The notes under the pieces are model-generated. The model had not been told where the DNA came from. It did no database searches and was given only the letters and a program-made list of their open reading frames with translations. Positions 17,776-26,827 of a stretch of DNA of 64,000 bases are shown here, one piece after another. A program made the translations under genes and the position numbers. Origin of the DNA: Alphaproteobacteria bacterium MedPE-SWcel (GTDB lineage: Bacteria > Pseudomonadota > Alphaproteobacteria > Rhodobacterales > Rhodobacteraceae); contig MPDC01000021.1 in NCBI GenBank assembly GCA_001874255.1, positions 1 through 64,000 on the forward strand, written 5' to 3'. The stretch's first letter is position 1. Every line of letters starts with the position of its first letter.

Positions 17776-19590
17776 ATGTTAGAGAGATCCGAACTCGCAG
17801 ACAATGCACTGCAAGCGCTGCATGATGAGGACTACGACCGTCCTTTCAACACGCAGACCCTCAATGCAGACACCCTGATCTTCACCCGCGGTCGCCAGGG
17901 GCAGTCGCTGGACGGAGACTGGAACTTTTGCGTAGACCTTCTGGACACTGGCCTCCGGCAGAAATGGTTCGCCATGACGCCCGAGCAACCAGAAGCGCGG
18001 ATCGAGCCCTGGGACTATGATCCCTACATGGGCGAAACGGTGCCTGTGCCGTCCTGCTGGCAGATGCAAAAGGAGAAATGGTATTTCTTCGAAGGCTCTG
18101 CCTGGTATACCCGATCATTCGAGCACGCCCCGAAAGCGGCGCGCCGACAGGTCCTGCGCATCGGCGCCGCGCAATATGATTGCAAGGTGTTTCTGAACGG
18201 GGAATTCATCGGAAACCACTATGGTGGCTCGACCCCGTTTTGCGCGGAATTGACCGATACCCTGAAGGCGGGCCAGAATTGGCTCATGCTTTGTGTCAAC
18301 AATACCCGCACGTTGGACCGTGTCCCGATGCGCAATACGGACTGGTTCAACTACGGCGGCGTCTACCGCGAGGTCACGCTGTTTGACCTGCCGCCGGTCG
18401 TTGTCCGCGACATGTTCGTGCGGCTTGAACACGGTCGCGTCCATGTGTCGGTCAAGGTCGACGGAGCCATTGAGGCCGCGCAGCTTTCCATTCCTGAACT
18501 CGGGGTCGAGACGCCCGTCCCGCTCGTCAATGGTGCAGGCGAGATCGTATTGGACATTGCCCCGGAGCTCTGGTCACCGGATCATCCGAAGCTCTATGAT
18601 GTGCGACTGACTGCGGGCGAGGATCAGGTCAGTGACCGCATTGGCTTCCGCACCATCAGTCGCGACGGGACGGAAATTCTGCTCAATGGGGATCCCATCT
18701 TCTTGCGCGGGATTTCTGTCCACGAAGATGATGTTGAAACAGGCAAGGTCACAAGCGAAGAGGACCTGCGCCGTCGTTTTGCCCATGCCAAGGCGCTCGG
18801 CTGTAACTTCCTGCGTCTGGCCCATTATCCGCATCACGAACGCGCTGCTGAACTCGCCGACGAACTTGGCCTGATGCTGTGGGAAGAGGTGCCGGTCTAT
18901 TGGGCGATCGATTTCGCCAACCCCGACACGTTGCGCGACGCGGCAAACCAGCTGCGTGAGCTGGTGCGCCGGGATCGCAATCGCGCCAGCGTCATCATCT
19001 GGTCGATCGGCAACGAAAACCCGGATACCGACGCGCGTCTGAATTTCATGCGCCATCTTGCAGAACTGGCAAAGGCGGAGGATCCCACACGCCTCACCTC
19101 TGCGGCGTGCCTCGTCAACCACGCCCATTTGAAGATCGAGGACCGGCTCGCCGCGCATATCGATATCATTGGGCTCAATGAATACTATGGCTGGTACGAA
19201 GAAAATTTCGATGAATTGGCAGAAATAGGCCGCAACTCCGCCCCGGATCGTCCGGTTGTCATCTCTGAGACGGGTGCCGATGGCGACAGCAGCGGCAAAG
19301 GCCCGGAGCGTGGTCTGTTCAGTCTCGCCTATCAGGAAGAGGTCTATCAAAAGCAGATCGCAACCCTGCGGGAATTGGATTACGTCAAGGGCATGTCGCC
19401 ATGGCTTCTATATGATTTCCGGGTGGAGCGGCGTCAGGGGATCTTCCAGAGGGGCTGGAACCGAAAGGGTTTGATTGCCGCAGACAAAGAAACCAAAAAG
19501 CCCGCGTTTCATGTGCTCGCCGCGTATTACGCCGAACGCGCCACGCAAGAGGAACGGCTTGCCGCCAGCCGGAAAGGAACGCCAGCATGA
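17776..19590 (+). CDS. uidA: Beta-glucuronidase, glycoside hydrolase family 2
   Basis: This 604-residue cytoplasmic enzyme would release glucuronate from beta-glucuronides for UxaC. It has the GH2 sugar-binding, immunoglobulin-like and barrel domains. Catalytic residues are Glu414 (GNENPD, acid/base) and Glu498 (ISETGADG, nucleophile). Residues 562-564 (Asn-Arg-Lys) match the Asn-x-Lys motif that contacts the substrate carboxylate in true glucuronidases (E. coli Asn566, Lys568), and LNEYYGWY matches the same family. No signal peptide is present. It starts 19 bp after dctP and its stop overlaps the uxuR start (ATGA). Confidence 0.92.
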   Translation: MLERSELADNALQALHDEDYDRPFNTQTLNADTLIFTRGRQGQSLDGDWNFCVDLLDTGLRQKWFAMTPEQPEARIEPWDYDPYMGETVPVPSCWQMQKEKWYFFEGSAWYTRSFEHAPKAARRQVLRIGAAQYDCKVFLNGEFIGNHYGGSTPFCAELTDTLKAGQNWLMLCVNNTRTLDRVPMRNTDWFNYGGVYREVTLFDLPPVVVRDMFVRLEHGRVHVSVKVDGAIEAAQLSIPELGVETPVPLVNGAGEIVLDIAPELWSPDHPKLYDVRLTAGEDQVSDRIGFRTISRDGTEILLNGDPIFLRGISVHEDDVETGKVTSEEDLRRRFAHAKALGCNFLRLAHYPHHERAAELADELGLMLWEEVPVYWAIDFANPDTLRDAANQLRELVRRDRNRASVIIWSIGNENPDTDARLNFMRHLAELAKAEDPTRLTSAACLVNHAHLKIEDRLAAHIDIIGLNEYYGWYEENFDELAEIGRNSAPDRPVVISETGADGDSSGKGPERGLFSLAYQEEVYQKQIATLRELDYVKGMSPWLLYDFRVERRQGIFQRGWNRKGLIAADKETKKPAFHVLAAYYAERATQEERLAASRKGTPA

Positions 19591-20318
19591 GCCCATATCG
19601 ACGCTATCAGGACGTCGCGCAAGCCCTTCGCAATGTCATCAAGGCGCAGGGTTTTGCCGTCGGGGACCGTTTGCCACCAGAGCGGCAATTGTCGGAAACG
19701 CTGTCTGTTTCGCGGTCTCTGGTGCGCGAGGCCTTGATCATGCTCGAGATCGACGGGCTGGTGGAGGTGCGCAAGGGCTCCGGTATCTATCTGGCCACCC
19801 CGTCCGCGACCAAGGCACCGCCCGAGCGGGATGATATCGGACCCTTTGAGCTGCTGCAGGCCCGCCAGTTGCTGGAAAGCTCCATCGCGGCCTTTGCTGC
19901 GGAAATGGTGACCAAGAACGATATTGTCCGAATGCGCGAGGCCCTGGACATCGAGCGCGCAGATATCGAAGCGGGCAGCAACGATCACTCTGGCGACGAG
20001 CTGTTCCACCGCCTGATCGCCGAGGCGACGCAGAATTCTGTCCTCGTGGACATGGTGGACGAACTGTGGCGCAAGCGAGACCAGAGTCCGATGTGGGCAA
20101 AGCTGCACACCCGGATTTTTGACGCGGACTATCGCCTCAATTGGCTGGATGACCATCAACAGATCCTGACAGCTTTGCGCAACAAGGATCGCGATGGCGC
20201 CGGCGCCGCCATGTGGCAGCACCTTGCTCATGTGCGCGAAACCCTGATGGAGCTGTCGGACGTCGATGACCCGGCCTTTGACGGGTATCTGTTCCAGCCG
20301 GTCTCCGCCCCGAGCTGA
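19587..20318 (+). CDS. uxuR: GntR-family hexuronate repressor (UxuR/ExuR type)
   Basis: This 243-residue regulator has an N-terminal GntR winged helix (about 5-75, with GDRLPPERQLSETLSVSRSL) and a C-terminal all-helical FCD effector domain. In enterobacteria UxuR and ExuR bind hexuronates and release palindromes close to the TTGGT-NN-ACCAA copies seen between dctQ and dctP. It is embedded in the plus-strand operon, overlapping the beta-glucuronidase stop, so it would also regulate itself. Confidence 0.85.
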   Translation: MSPYRRYQDVAQALRNVIKAQGFAVGDRLPPERQLSETLSVSRSLVREALIMLEIDGLVEVRKGSGIYLATPSATKAPPERDDIGPFELLQARQLLESSIAAFAAEMVTKNDIVRMREALDIERADIEAGSNDHSGDELFHRLIAEATQNSVLVDMVDELWRKRDQSPMWAKLHTRIFDADYRLNWLDDHQQILTALRNKDRDGAGAAMWQHLAHVRETLMELSDVDDPAFDGYLFQPVSAPS

Positions 20319-20388
20319 CACCGAACGACCCCAGTACATCTCCTGCCGCGCGCCCTGCGCCCGCAACAGACAACGACAAGAGGACCGC

Positions 20389-21549
20389 ATGATCGAGACC
20401 TGGCGCTGGTTTGGCCCGAACGACCCTGTGACGCTGAGTGACATCCGCCAGGCGGGTGCCACCGGCATCGTCACGGCCCTGCATTCGCTCGCCAATGGCA
20501 TCGTCTGGCCCGCCGACGCCATCGCCGCCCGCCGAGATATGATCGCAGCCGCCGGTCTGCGCTGGGAGGTTGTCGAAAGCGTACCTGTGCACGAAGATAT
20601 CAAACGCGCAGCAGCAGGCTGGGAGGAAAAGGCCGACGCATGGGCACAGACTTTGCGCAATTTGGCAGACTGCGGGATCACGACAGTTTGCTACAATTTC
20701 ATGCCACTCCTGGACTGGACCCGAACTGATCTGTCCTACGAACTGCCTGATGGCGCGCGCTGTCTGCGATATGATGCGGTGGACGCCGCCCTGTTCGACA
20801 TTCATATCCTGAAGCGCGCCGGAGCGGAACAGAGCCACCGCGCCGATATTGTGACGCTTGCCCGCGAGCGTTTTGCCGCGCTCACCCCGCAAGCGGCGGA
20901 GGCTCTGACGCAGACGATTATTGCCGGTCTGCCCGGTGCCGAAGAGAGCTTCGACCTCGACGGTTTCCGCACCCATCTGGCCCTGTATCACGATATCGAC
21001 GCGCCGCAGCTCCGCGCCAACCTCGCCGCATTTCTAGAGCGGGTCGTGCCGGTCGCAGAAGAGGTCGGTATACGGCTCGGCATTCATCCCGATGATCCGC
21101 CTTTTTCGATCTTCGGCTTGCCGCGTGTGGTTTCCACGGCCGACGACCTGCAGGCCATTCTTGATATGGCAGACAGCCCTGCCAATGGATTGACCTTTTG
21201 TACAGGCTCACTCGGGGTCCGAGCTGACAATGACCTGCCGATGATGCTCGACCGCTTTGGAGCCCGCGTGGCGTTCCTGCATCTGCGTTCCACCCTGCGT
21301 GAGAAGGACGGCATCAGCTTTCACGAAGCGCCGCATCTGTCTGGAGACGTCGACATGGTTGCTGTCGGACGTGCTGCCTTGGCCGCAGAAGCCATTCAGG
21401 GATCTGCGCTGCCTTTCAGACCGGACCACGGCCACATGCTGGCCCAGGATCAGCGCGTCGATAGCACACCCGGCTATCCCTACATCGGGCGATTGCGCGG
21501 GCTGGCCGAATTGCGCGGCGTCCTGCACACGCTAGAAAACATCGGCTGA
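20389..21549 (+). CDS. uxuA: Mannonate dehydratase
   Basis: UxuA dehydrates D-mannonate to 2-keto-3-deoxy-gluconate, the step after UxuB. The 386 residues match the UxuA family along the whole length: the N-terminal TWRWFGPNDPVTLSDIRQAG, then VCYNFMPLLDWTRTDL, LGIHPDDPPFSIFGLPR and FRPDHGHMLAQDQ. The ATG at 20389 is the family start, 70 bp after uxuR, with an AAGAGGA binding site. It ends the plus arm. The 281 bp that follow hold no gene or clear terminator that I can see. Confidence 0.95.
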   Translation: MIETWRWFGPNDPVTLSDIRQAGATGIVTALHSLANGIVWPADAIAARRDMIAAAGLRWEVVESVPVHEDIKRAAAGWEEKADAWAQTLRNLADCGITTVCYNFMPLLDWTRTDLSYELPDGARCLRYDAVDAALFDIHILKRAGAEQSHRADIVTLARERFAALTPQAAEALTQTIIAGLPGAEESFDLDGFRTHLALYHDIDAPQLRANLAAFLERVVPVAEEVGIRLGIHPDDPPFSIFGLPRVVSTADDLQAILDMADSPANGLTFCTGSLGVRADNDLPMMLDRFGARVAFLHLRSTLREKDGISFHEAPHLSGDVDMVAVGRAALAAEAIQGSALPFRPDHGHMLAQDQRVDSTPGYPYIGRLRGLAELRGVLHTLENIG

Positions 21550-21830
21550 TCTTCTGCAGAAATTTCAGGAACGACAGTTTCGACCGGCCGCCAGAGCCCA
21601 GTTGGGCATGAGGTCCGACCTCAAGCTATCCGGCGGCCAGCAATAGGGGATCGCAGTGGCCCTGGCCTTCATCACAGCGGGGCAAGGCGCGCGAGAGCGA
21701 ACACAAGCTACCGAATACGACTTTTGCGGACGATCTGCGCGCAGCCGCAACGATCAAGCAAATACCTGGCCGCCTTTTCAGCTCCGTACAGCACGTAGCA
21801 TGCGCATCATACTGAAACTCTGCCCAACCG

Positions 21831-24485
21831 TCACGCAATCGCGCGTTCGAAACCCTCCTGGCCGCCTTCCCCTGCAAAGTCGTCGGTTGCGGAATGCGCG
21901 TCAGCCGAATGCGAAACCGCAAAATTCGCCATCAGATCGACCAGTTTTTTCGCATCCGCGCTCAATAGCTGGCCGGCAGCATTCGTTTCCTCAACCATCG
22001 CCGCGTTCTGCTGAGTCACCTGATCCAGTTGTGAAACCGCGATATTCGCTTCTCCCAAACCGGTTGCCTGCTCGCTTGTTGAATCTGCTATATTGCTGAC
22101 AAGGTTGGAAATATGAGTAACGCGCTCTGAAATATTTTGCAGCGCCTCTCCGGCTCGACCAACAAGATCAACCCCGGATTCCACTTGAGTGGAACTTTTG
22201 GAAATAAGCGCCTTGATTTCTCGGGCCGCGTCCGTCGTTCGCTGCGAAAGACCGCGAACCTCCGATGCCACAACTGCAAACCCGCGCCCGGCGTCGCCTG
22301 CGCGAGCCGCCTCAACCCCCGCATTGAGCGCCAGTAGATTGGTCTGAAACGCGATGTCATCAATCACGCTGATGATCTGAGAAATCTGCGAGGAACTGTC
22401 CTCAATATCCCTCATGGCATGAACGGCATCCTCGACCACTCTACCGCTTTCAGAGGCCTGCGCGCGCGCTTCGTTGGTCGTGCTTTCTGCGTCTCTCGCC
22501 CCCTCCGCTGCGGACCTGACGCTGGCCGTAAGTTGTTCAAGTGCCGCCGCCGTTTCTTCCAGTGTTGCTGCCTGACTTTCGGTGCGATGAGACAGGTCGT
22601 CCGAAGCCTGATTGATTTCTGACGACCCATTGCGAATGGATTCGGCTACATTCACCACGTCAACCACCGTCATATTGAGCGTGTGTGCCGTCGAGTTGAA
22701 ATCCTGTTTCAACTGAGCATATCCATCCGTCATTTCCTCTTCGATGCGATACGTCAGATCGCCACTGGCCAGTCGAGCGAGACCGTCGCCAATGGCGCCG
22801 ACTGCCGCAGTTTGTTGCGCTTGATTGGCGACGCGTTCCTCTTCCGCAACGCGGGTCAGTTCCTCTTTTTCCACCAAACCATCACGGAACACGGTCAATG
22901 CACCCGCGATCCGGGCAATTTCATCGCTGGAACGGTCAAAGCCTTTGACCGGGCTCATATCACCTTGCGACAACCGTTCGGTGGTCAGGCTGATTGCATT
23001 GAGGGGGCGCACAATAAGCATGTGGCTCAACAAAAGCGTCCCGACAACAAAGCCCATTGCGACCCACCCAAACTGCTCGAGCCTGCTTTTCAACTCCACT
23101 GCGTTGCTGGCAATTCCAAGAGCCTGCTCGGTAATGCTGTTCTGGCTCTCCAAACCGCGCACGGAGGCCAGGCTCGCAATCTTGAGAACCGCTTCGACCG
23201 TATCTCCAACGGCTTGGGCGGCTGCGAGATCTGCCTCGATTGACTTGATGCGGAAGAAGGCCAACCCGCTGTCCGGCGCAGCCATCGCAGAAATCCCGTC
23301 GAGTTGTTCAGTGAACTGTCCCTGACCGAACTCCCGGTACCCAGCCAGAGCTTGGGCGGCTGCGAACATTGTTTTTTCGGCGACTCTCGCTTGCTCGACG
23401 TTTTCAGCAGTTGCAATTTTGAGCGCTTCAATCTGAAAGGCGCTGAGCCAGGAATTGATCTCCAGCAAGGTATTCATGAATGCGACTTCATTGTCGAGAA
23501 GGCCCTGAATGGCATCGCGGTTTCCGGTTGCTGCGTCATCTGCAGCAATGGTCAGCTCGAACACCATGTCATCAACTGCCGCCGCAAGCATCTTGTCAGC
23601 CGATTGCCGCTTGGACAGGATCAAATCGCTGGCGACGGGTCGTCCAGCCGAGCCTTGCGGCTTCAGAAACTCGGCAACGTCTTGCAGATCTTCAGACACA
23701 CTTAATCCGGCATCGGAGGTTTCCAGAACGTCCATGGATACCATCAACCGGTCATGCGACGAGACCGAGAGATCCGTCAGTATCGACAGCATGGCACTGT
23801 CCTTGGTCGTCGCCATTGCCAAGGAGATACCGGTCAAGAGATTGATCTCCGCCCGGATTTCGAGAAGCGATTGCAAGGTGGCAAATTTGCTTTCGACAAG
23901 ATCCAGCATCGTCTCTTCGATAGAAGAAATCGTGTCGTCCCCTTGCATCGAAATATTGAAATAGGCATCGTCCGCGGTTTCCAGCAAGATACCCTGAAGT
24001 TCCGCCGCCAATTGCTGTAGTTGCAATGTCATTGAATTCACACGACTCGAATTCTCAAATGCATTTGCTCTGGCGTCGATGGAAATTGTCAACGCGTCCG
24101 ATACCTGTTTCTGCTCTGCTGCGAGTTCGGCACTCTGCTCTTGTGGCAGGGCCTCTACGGCAGCCAACAGCTTGACAGCAGAGGATTCAACCACTTTGGA
24201 CGCGGCTGCCAGATCCTCCACGTTGCGGGCCATCAGCACCCGGATCATGGCATCCTTGGTCTTGTTGGCTGACATGATCAGAGCGTTGCTCTGAGCCAGC
24301 TGGGGCAGATTGCTCCCCGTCATTTTTCCGACTTCTTCCGATACCCGATCAAGGGATTGATAAGTCAGATACCCCGCCCCGCCAGCCGTCAGCATCAATG
24401 CGACAAGAATAAATGTGATCTTGCCACGAATACTCGACAGGACATTCAGGCGGCGAAGGATTTGGAACCCCTTTGAGCGGATCAT
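21831..24485 (-). CDS. Methyl-accepting chemotaxis protein with large helical sensor domain
   Basis: This 884-residue chemoreceptor has a membrane helix at about 17-38, an unusually large periplasmic domain to about 470 that looks almost wholly alpha-helical, a second membrane helix near 471-492, HAMP and a methyl-accepting coiled coil. The coiled-coil tip ([20 protein letters not shown]) lies near residue 715. Unlike the receptor at 7329-9212, it lacks a C-terminal xWxxF docking peptide. It follows an orphan solute-binding protein gene on the same strand. Helical periplasmic domains of this kind often bind a periplasmic protein or small acids; the ligand cannot be read from sequence. Confidence 0.9.
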   Translation of the reverse strand: MIRSKGFQILRRLNVLSSIRGKITFILVALMLTAGGAGYLTYQSLDRVSEEVGKMTGSNLPQLAQSNALIMSANKTKDAMIRVLMARNVEDLAAASKVVESSAVKLLAAVEALPQEQSAELAAEQKQVSDALTISIDARANAFENSSRVNSMTLQLQQLAAELQGILLETADDAYFNISMQGDDTISSIEETMLDLVESKFATLQSLLEIRAEINLLTGISLAMATTKDSAMLSILTDLSVSSHDRLMVSMDVLETSDAGLSVSEDLQDVAEFLKPQGSAGRPVASDLILSKRQSADKMLAAAVDDMVFELTIAADDAATGNRDAIQGLLDNEVAFMNTLLEINSWLSAFQIEALKIATAENVEQARVAEKTMFAAAQALAGYREFGQGQFTEQLDGISAMAAPDSGLAFFRIKSIEADLAAAQAVGDTVEAVLKIASLASVRGLESQNSITEQALGIASNAVELKSRLEQFGWVAMGFVVGTLLLSHMLIVRPLNAISLTTERLSQGDMSPVKGFDRSSDEIARIAGALTVFRDGLVEKEELTRVAEEERVANQAQQTAAVGAIGDGLARLASGDLTYRIEEEMTDGYAQLKQDFNSTAHTLNMTVVDVVNVAESIRNGSSEINQASDDLSHRTESQAATLEETAAALEQLTASVRSAAEGARDAESTTNEARAQASESGRVVEDAVHAMRDIEDSSSQISQIISVIDDIAFQTNLLALNAGVEAARAGDAGRGFAVVASEVRGLSQRTTDAAREIKALISKSSTQVESGVDLVGRAGEALQNISERVTHISNLVSNIADSTSEQATGLGEANIAVSQLDQVTQQNAAMVEETNAAGQLLSADAKKLVDLMANFAVSHSADAHSATDDFAGEGGQEGFERAIA

Positions 24486-24517
24486 GGTGGTACCTTTTTG
24501 ATGGAGATTTGCTACTT

Positions 24518-24542
24518 CTCCTGCCCAATGGCCGGGCAGGAG
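24518..24542. terminator. Hairpin between binding protein and chemoreceptor genes
   Basis: A perfect 9-bp stem (CTCCTGCCC / GGGCAGGAG) encloses a 7-nt loop. No T-run follows on the minus strand, so it may be a weak terminator, an attenuator or an mRNA-stabilising hairpin that lets the upstream gene be expressed more strongly than the receptor. Confidence 0.5.
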
Positions 24543-24593
24543 TTTGGCTTGCGTATGCTCAAAGCTTACGATTTCACGGGCACCGTCTAAGGG

Positions 24594-25751
24594 TCAGGAG
24601 CCGCCGCCGGCGACGATAGGTTCAAAGCCACCATCGGCCGTAATGCGCGTCAGGAAGACGTCGTCCATACCCTGATTGTCATCCGCACCGAAAATCATCG
24701 AGACACCACCGAGGTCTACAGTGCTCAGATTGGACAAGGCGGCAAGGTAGCTTTCCCGCGTCAGATCCTGGCCTGCAGCTTTCAGACCCTCAATTGCGAG
24801 ACGGCCGACGATGTAGCCTTCCAATGTCACGAAACCCGGGTTGGCGTCGGCATCAGCTGCCTTGAGCGCCTCTGTATATTGAGCAACTACAGGAAGCGAT
24901 GCATCCCATGGGAAGGGGACCACCTGGCTGATAATGACCCCTTCACCCGCATCGCCCAATTCCTGAGCCAGCGCATCAGAGCCGACGAATGAAATATTGA
25001 CGAAAGTGGACGCGAGTTTCATCTTGCGGGACAGTTTGATGAATTCGGCTACCGGCTTGTAGGCGCCGACCATCACAACCGCGTCCGGTTTCGCCTTCCG
25101 GATCGCCAGAAGCGCCTTTTTCACCGCGGTGGTGTTGCGTGTGTATGTGCCTTCAGCAGCCAGCGACATGCCGCGCTTTTCCAAGGCCGCATTGACGCCT
25201 GCAAGACCCACGCGGCCAAAGCCGTCGTCCTGATACAGGATCGCGACGGAATCCATGCCCTGTTGGTCTACAAGATATTCGATCCATGCCTCGGTTTCGG
25301 CAAAATACGTGGCGCGTACATTGAAGATGTTGCCATGGCTTGCGTCACGCAAGAAGCCGGCGCCGGTGAACGGGCCGATGAACGGCATGTTCGCTTCGGT
25401 CGCAATCGGTTGCGTGGCCGAAGATGTGGGGGTGCCCACCGCGCCGATCAGACCGATATGATTGTCACCTTCCACAACCCCTTTCACGAGACCTGCGGAT
25501 TTGTCCGGTTCGTATCCATCATCCATACTGTCGAGCTTCAACATACGGCCATGCACACCACCCGCGGCGTTTGCCTCCTCAAAGGCTGCAGTAATGCCGA
25601 GGCGCATGCCGGTTCCCAGAGCCGATGCCGGCCCTTCGAACGCCGCAACCTGTGCGAATGTCACGCTGTCATCTGTCACGCCCTGCCCGGCGGCTGCGAG
25701 GTGTGGAAATGCCAGTAGCGTTGCCGCTAGCATTGTATTTCTAATAAACAT
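24594..25751 (-). CDS. Orphan type-I periplasmic solute-binding protein (LivK-like)
   Basis: This 385-residue protein has a signal peptide (about 21 residues, ending HLAAA) and the two-lobed fold of branched-chain amino-acid-type binding proteins, with landmarks such as VKGVVEGDNHIGLIGAVGTPTS cut by the usual ligand region, and VAILYQDDGFGR. No permease or ATPase gene is nearby. The next gene on the strand, 108 bp away, is a chemoreceptor with a large sensor domain. I infer it presents a ligand to that receptor rather than to a transporter, though transport with distant components is possible. The start has GGAG 8 nt upstream. Confidence 0.85.
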   Translation of the reverse strand: MFIRNTMLAATLLAFPHLAAAGQGVTDDSVTFAQVAAFEGPASALGTGMRLGITAAFEEANAAGGVHGRMLKLDSMDDGYEPDKSAGLVKGVVEGDNHIGLIGAVGTPTSSATQPIATEANMPFIGPFTGAGFLRDASHGNIFNVRATYFAETEAWIEYLVDQQGMDSVAILYQDDGFGRVGLAGVNAALEKRGMSLAAEGTYTRNTTAVKKALLAIRKAKPDAVVMVGAYKPVAEFIKLSRKMKLASTFVNISFVGSDALAQELGDAGEGVIISQVVPFPWDASLPVVAQYTEALKAADADANPGFVTLEGYIVGRLAIEGLKAAGQDLTRESYLAALSNLSTVDLGGVSMIFGADDNQGMDDVFLTRITADGGFEPIVAGGGS

Positions 25752-26312
25752 AGCTGGAACTCCAATAAACCCGAGTGATCTGGCTGATTTTGTCTGCGAC
25801 GTGAAACTTGCGTGAGTTCATTTAAGAATTTGATAACTTGGGCGGCACGGTCCGTATCAAGTAAATAAAAATTGACGCTCCGCGACCGAATGCCCAAGAA
25901 GCCACGCACAATTGTCCAACCTGTCCGCGCTGCGACCGCAACCACAGCCATCAGCCGCGCCGGGACTTCGAAAGCGTTTCATACCCTGTGGCGGCCGACC
26001 TCAGGTCTCTGATTTTATTGAACAATGGTCGCCACGACCAGGCCAGACACACGGCGTGAGACGGACCACCCACAGGGTCGGCAGCTCCCTTCAAATCAGT
26101 TTTTGCAAGATGTCGCGGCGGAACCCCGCCAGAGTCGGTGCCCTTTGGGTGGTCCGCGCCGAGCCTGTGAACAAAATCGATTGAAAATCTTAGTACTTGC
26201 CTGCGGATCTCAACCGGGCGATCAATCTCACCTTCGGGAGCGGATTTCGCACCGTTCCATTCCTTTGTCTCCACTGTCGCAAAGACCACCTCAGAAGAAA
26301 GCCCAAATTAAC
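25752..26312. other. 561-bp intergenic region with inverted repeat
   Basis: I see no convincing gene. An inverted repeat with 16-bp arms and one mismatch (CGGACCACCCACAGGG at 26062-26077; CCCTTTGGGTGGTCCG at 26141-26156) encloses 63 bp. It could fold as a structured RNA or be a remnant of a small mobile element. The region also holds the promoters of the divergent binding-protein and DUF2218 genes. Confidence 0.5.
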
Positions 26313-26621
26313 ATGTTCAAACAACTCGGCCAGCGGGCCACGCCAAATGCCAAAAAATACCTCCAGCAGCTTTGCAAGCACTTTGGGCATAAGGTCGACG
26401 TCACATTTGACGAAACTCAAGGCCGCATTTGCTTTCCGTTTGGGCCGGTTCATCTGACTGCGACGGAAACGACGCTTCAGGCCGACTTGACCGGAGAAGA
26501 TGAAGAAACCCTGAGCCGCGCACGGCAAGTCATTGATTCACATCTGGAGCGCTTCGCGTTTCGGGAAGGTTTTTACGAATTGAACTGGGAGCCAGTCACC
26601 GTGGCTGACACGGCCAGCTGA
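26313..26621 (+). CDS. DUF2218 protein
   Basis: The 102-residue product resembles the small DUF2218 family, typically encoded beside iron or TonB-dependent transport genes in proteobacteria. No signal peptide or membrane helix is present. The family has no established activity that I can name. I chose the ATG at 26313 because family similarity begins there; the frame is open far upstream but without sensible sequence. A TonB-dependent receptor gene follows after about 200 bp with its own promoter. Confidence 0.75.
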   Translation: MFKQLGQRATPNAKKYLQQLCKHFGHKVDVTFDETQGRICFPFGPVHLTATETTLQADLTGEDEETLSRARQVIDSHLERFAFREGFYELNWEPVTVADTAS

Positions 26622-26710
26622 CCCCAAACTTACCGTTTTTGCACCCGCCAGCCGAACCGACTGTGTCTTCTGTACCAGACTTAACAAGAAGTTTCACAAT
26701 CGACCCACGC

Positions 26711-26754
26711 GCCTTGACATGCACTTGCATGTCAAGGCCATCAAACTGTATGAT
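26711..26754 (+). promoter_or_regulatory. Palindromic operator over the receptor promoter
   Basis: A perfect 13-bp inverted repeat (GCCTTGACATGCA / TGCATGTCAAGGC, 26711-26723 and 26726-26738) is separated by CT. Its right arm contains a candidate -35 (TTGCAT, 26726-26731), followed after 17 bp by a candidate -10 (TATGAT, 26749-26754). A repressor bound to the palindrome would block the promoter. The MarR regulator encoded after the receptor is the nearest candidate binder. Confidence 0.7.
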
Positions 26755-26827
26755 CTGCGCCAACAGCCAGCCGTCTGCCTCGAGCCAGCCTGAACTAAAC
26801 AAAGATTTGGGACCTCGAATGATAGCT

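Noticed and set aside
25951-26289. 112-codon minus-strand frame upstream of DUF2218
   Set aside because: Examined as a possible transposase remnant; I could not recognise any transposase motif or a start signal.
26714-26754. TTGACA at 26714 as the -35 box of the TonB receptor promoter
   Set aside because: The spacing to TATGAT would be 29 bp. The TTGCAT in the right arm gives 17 bp and is preferred.
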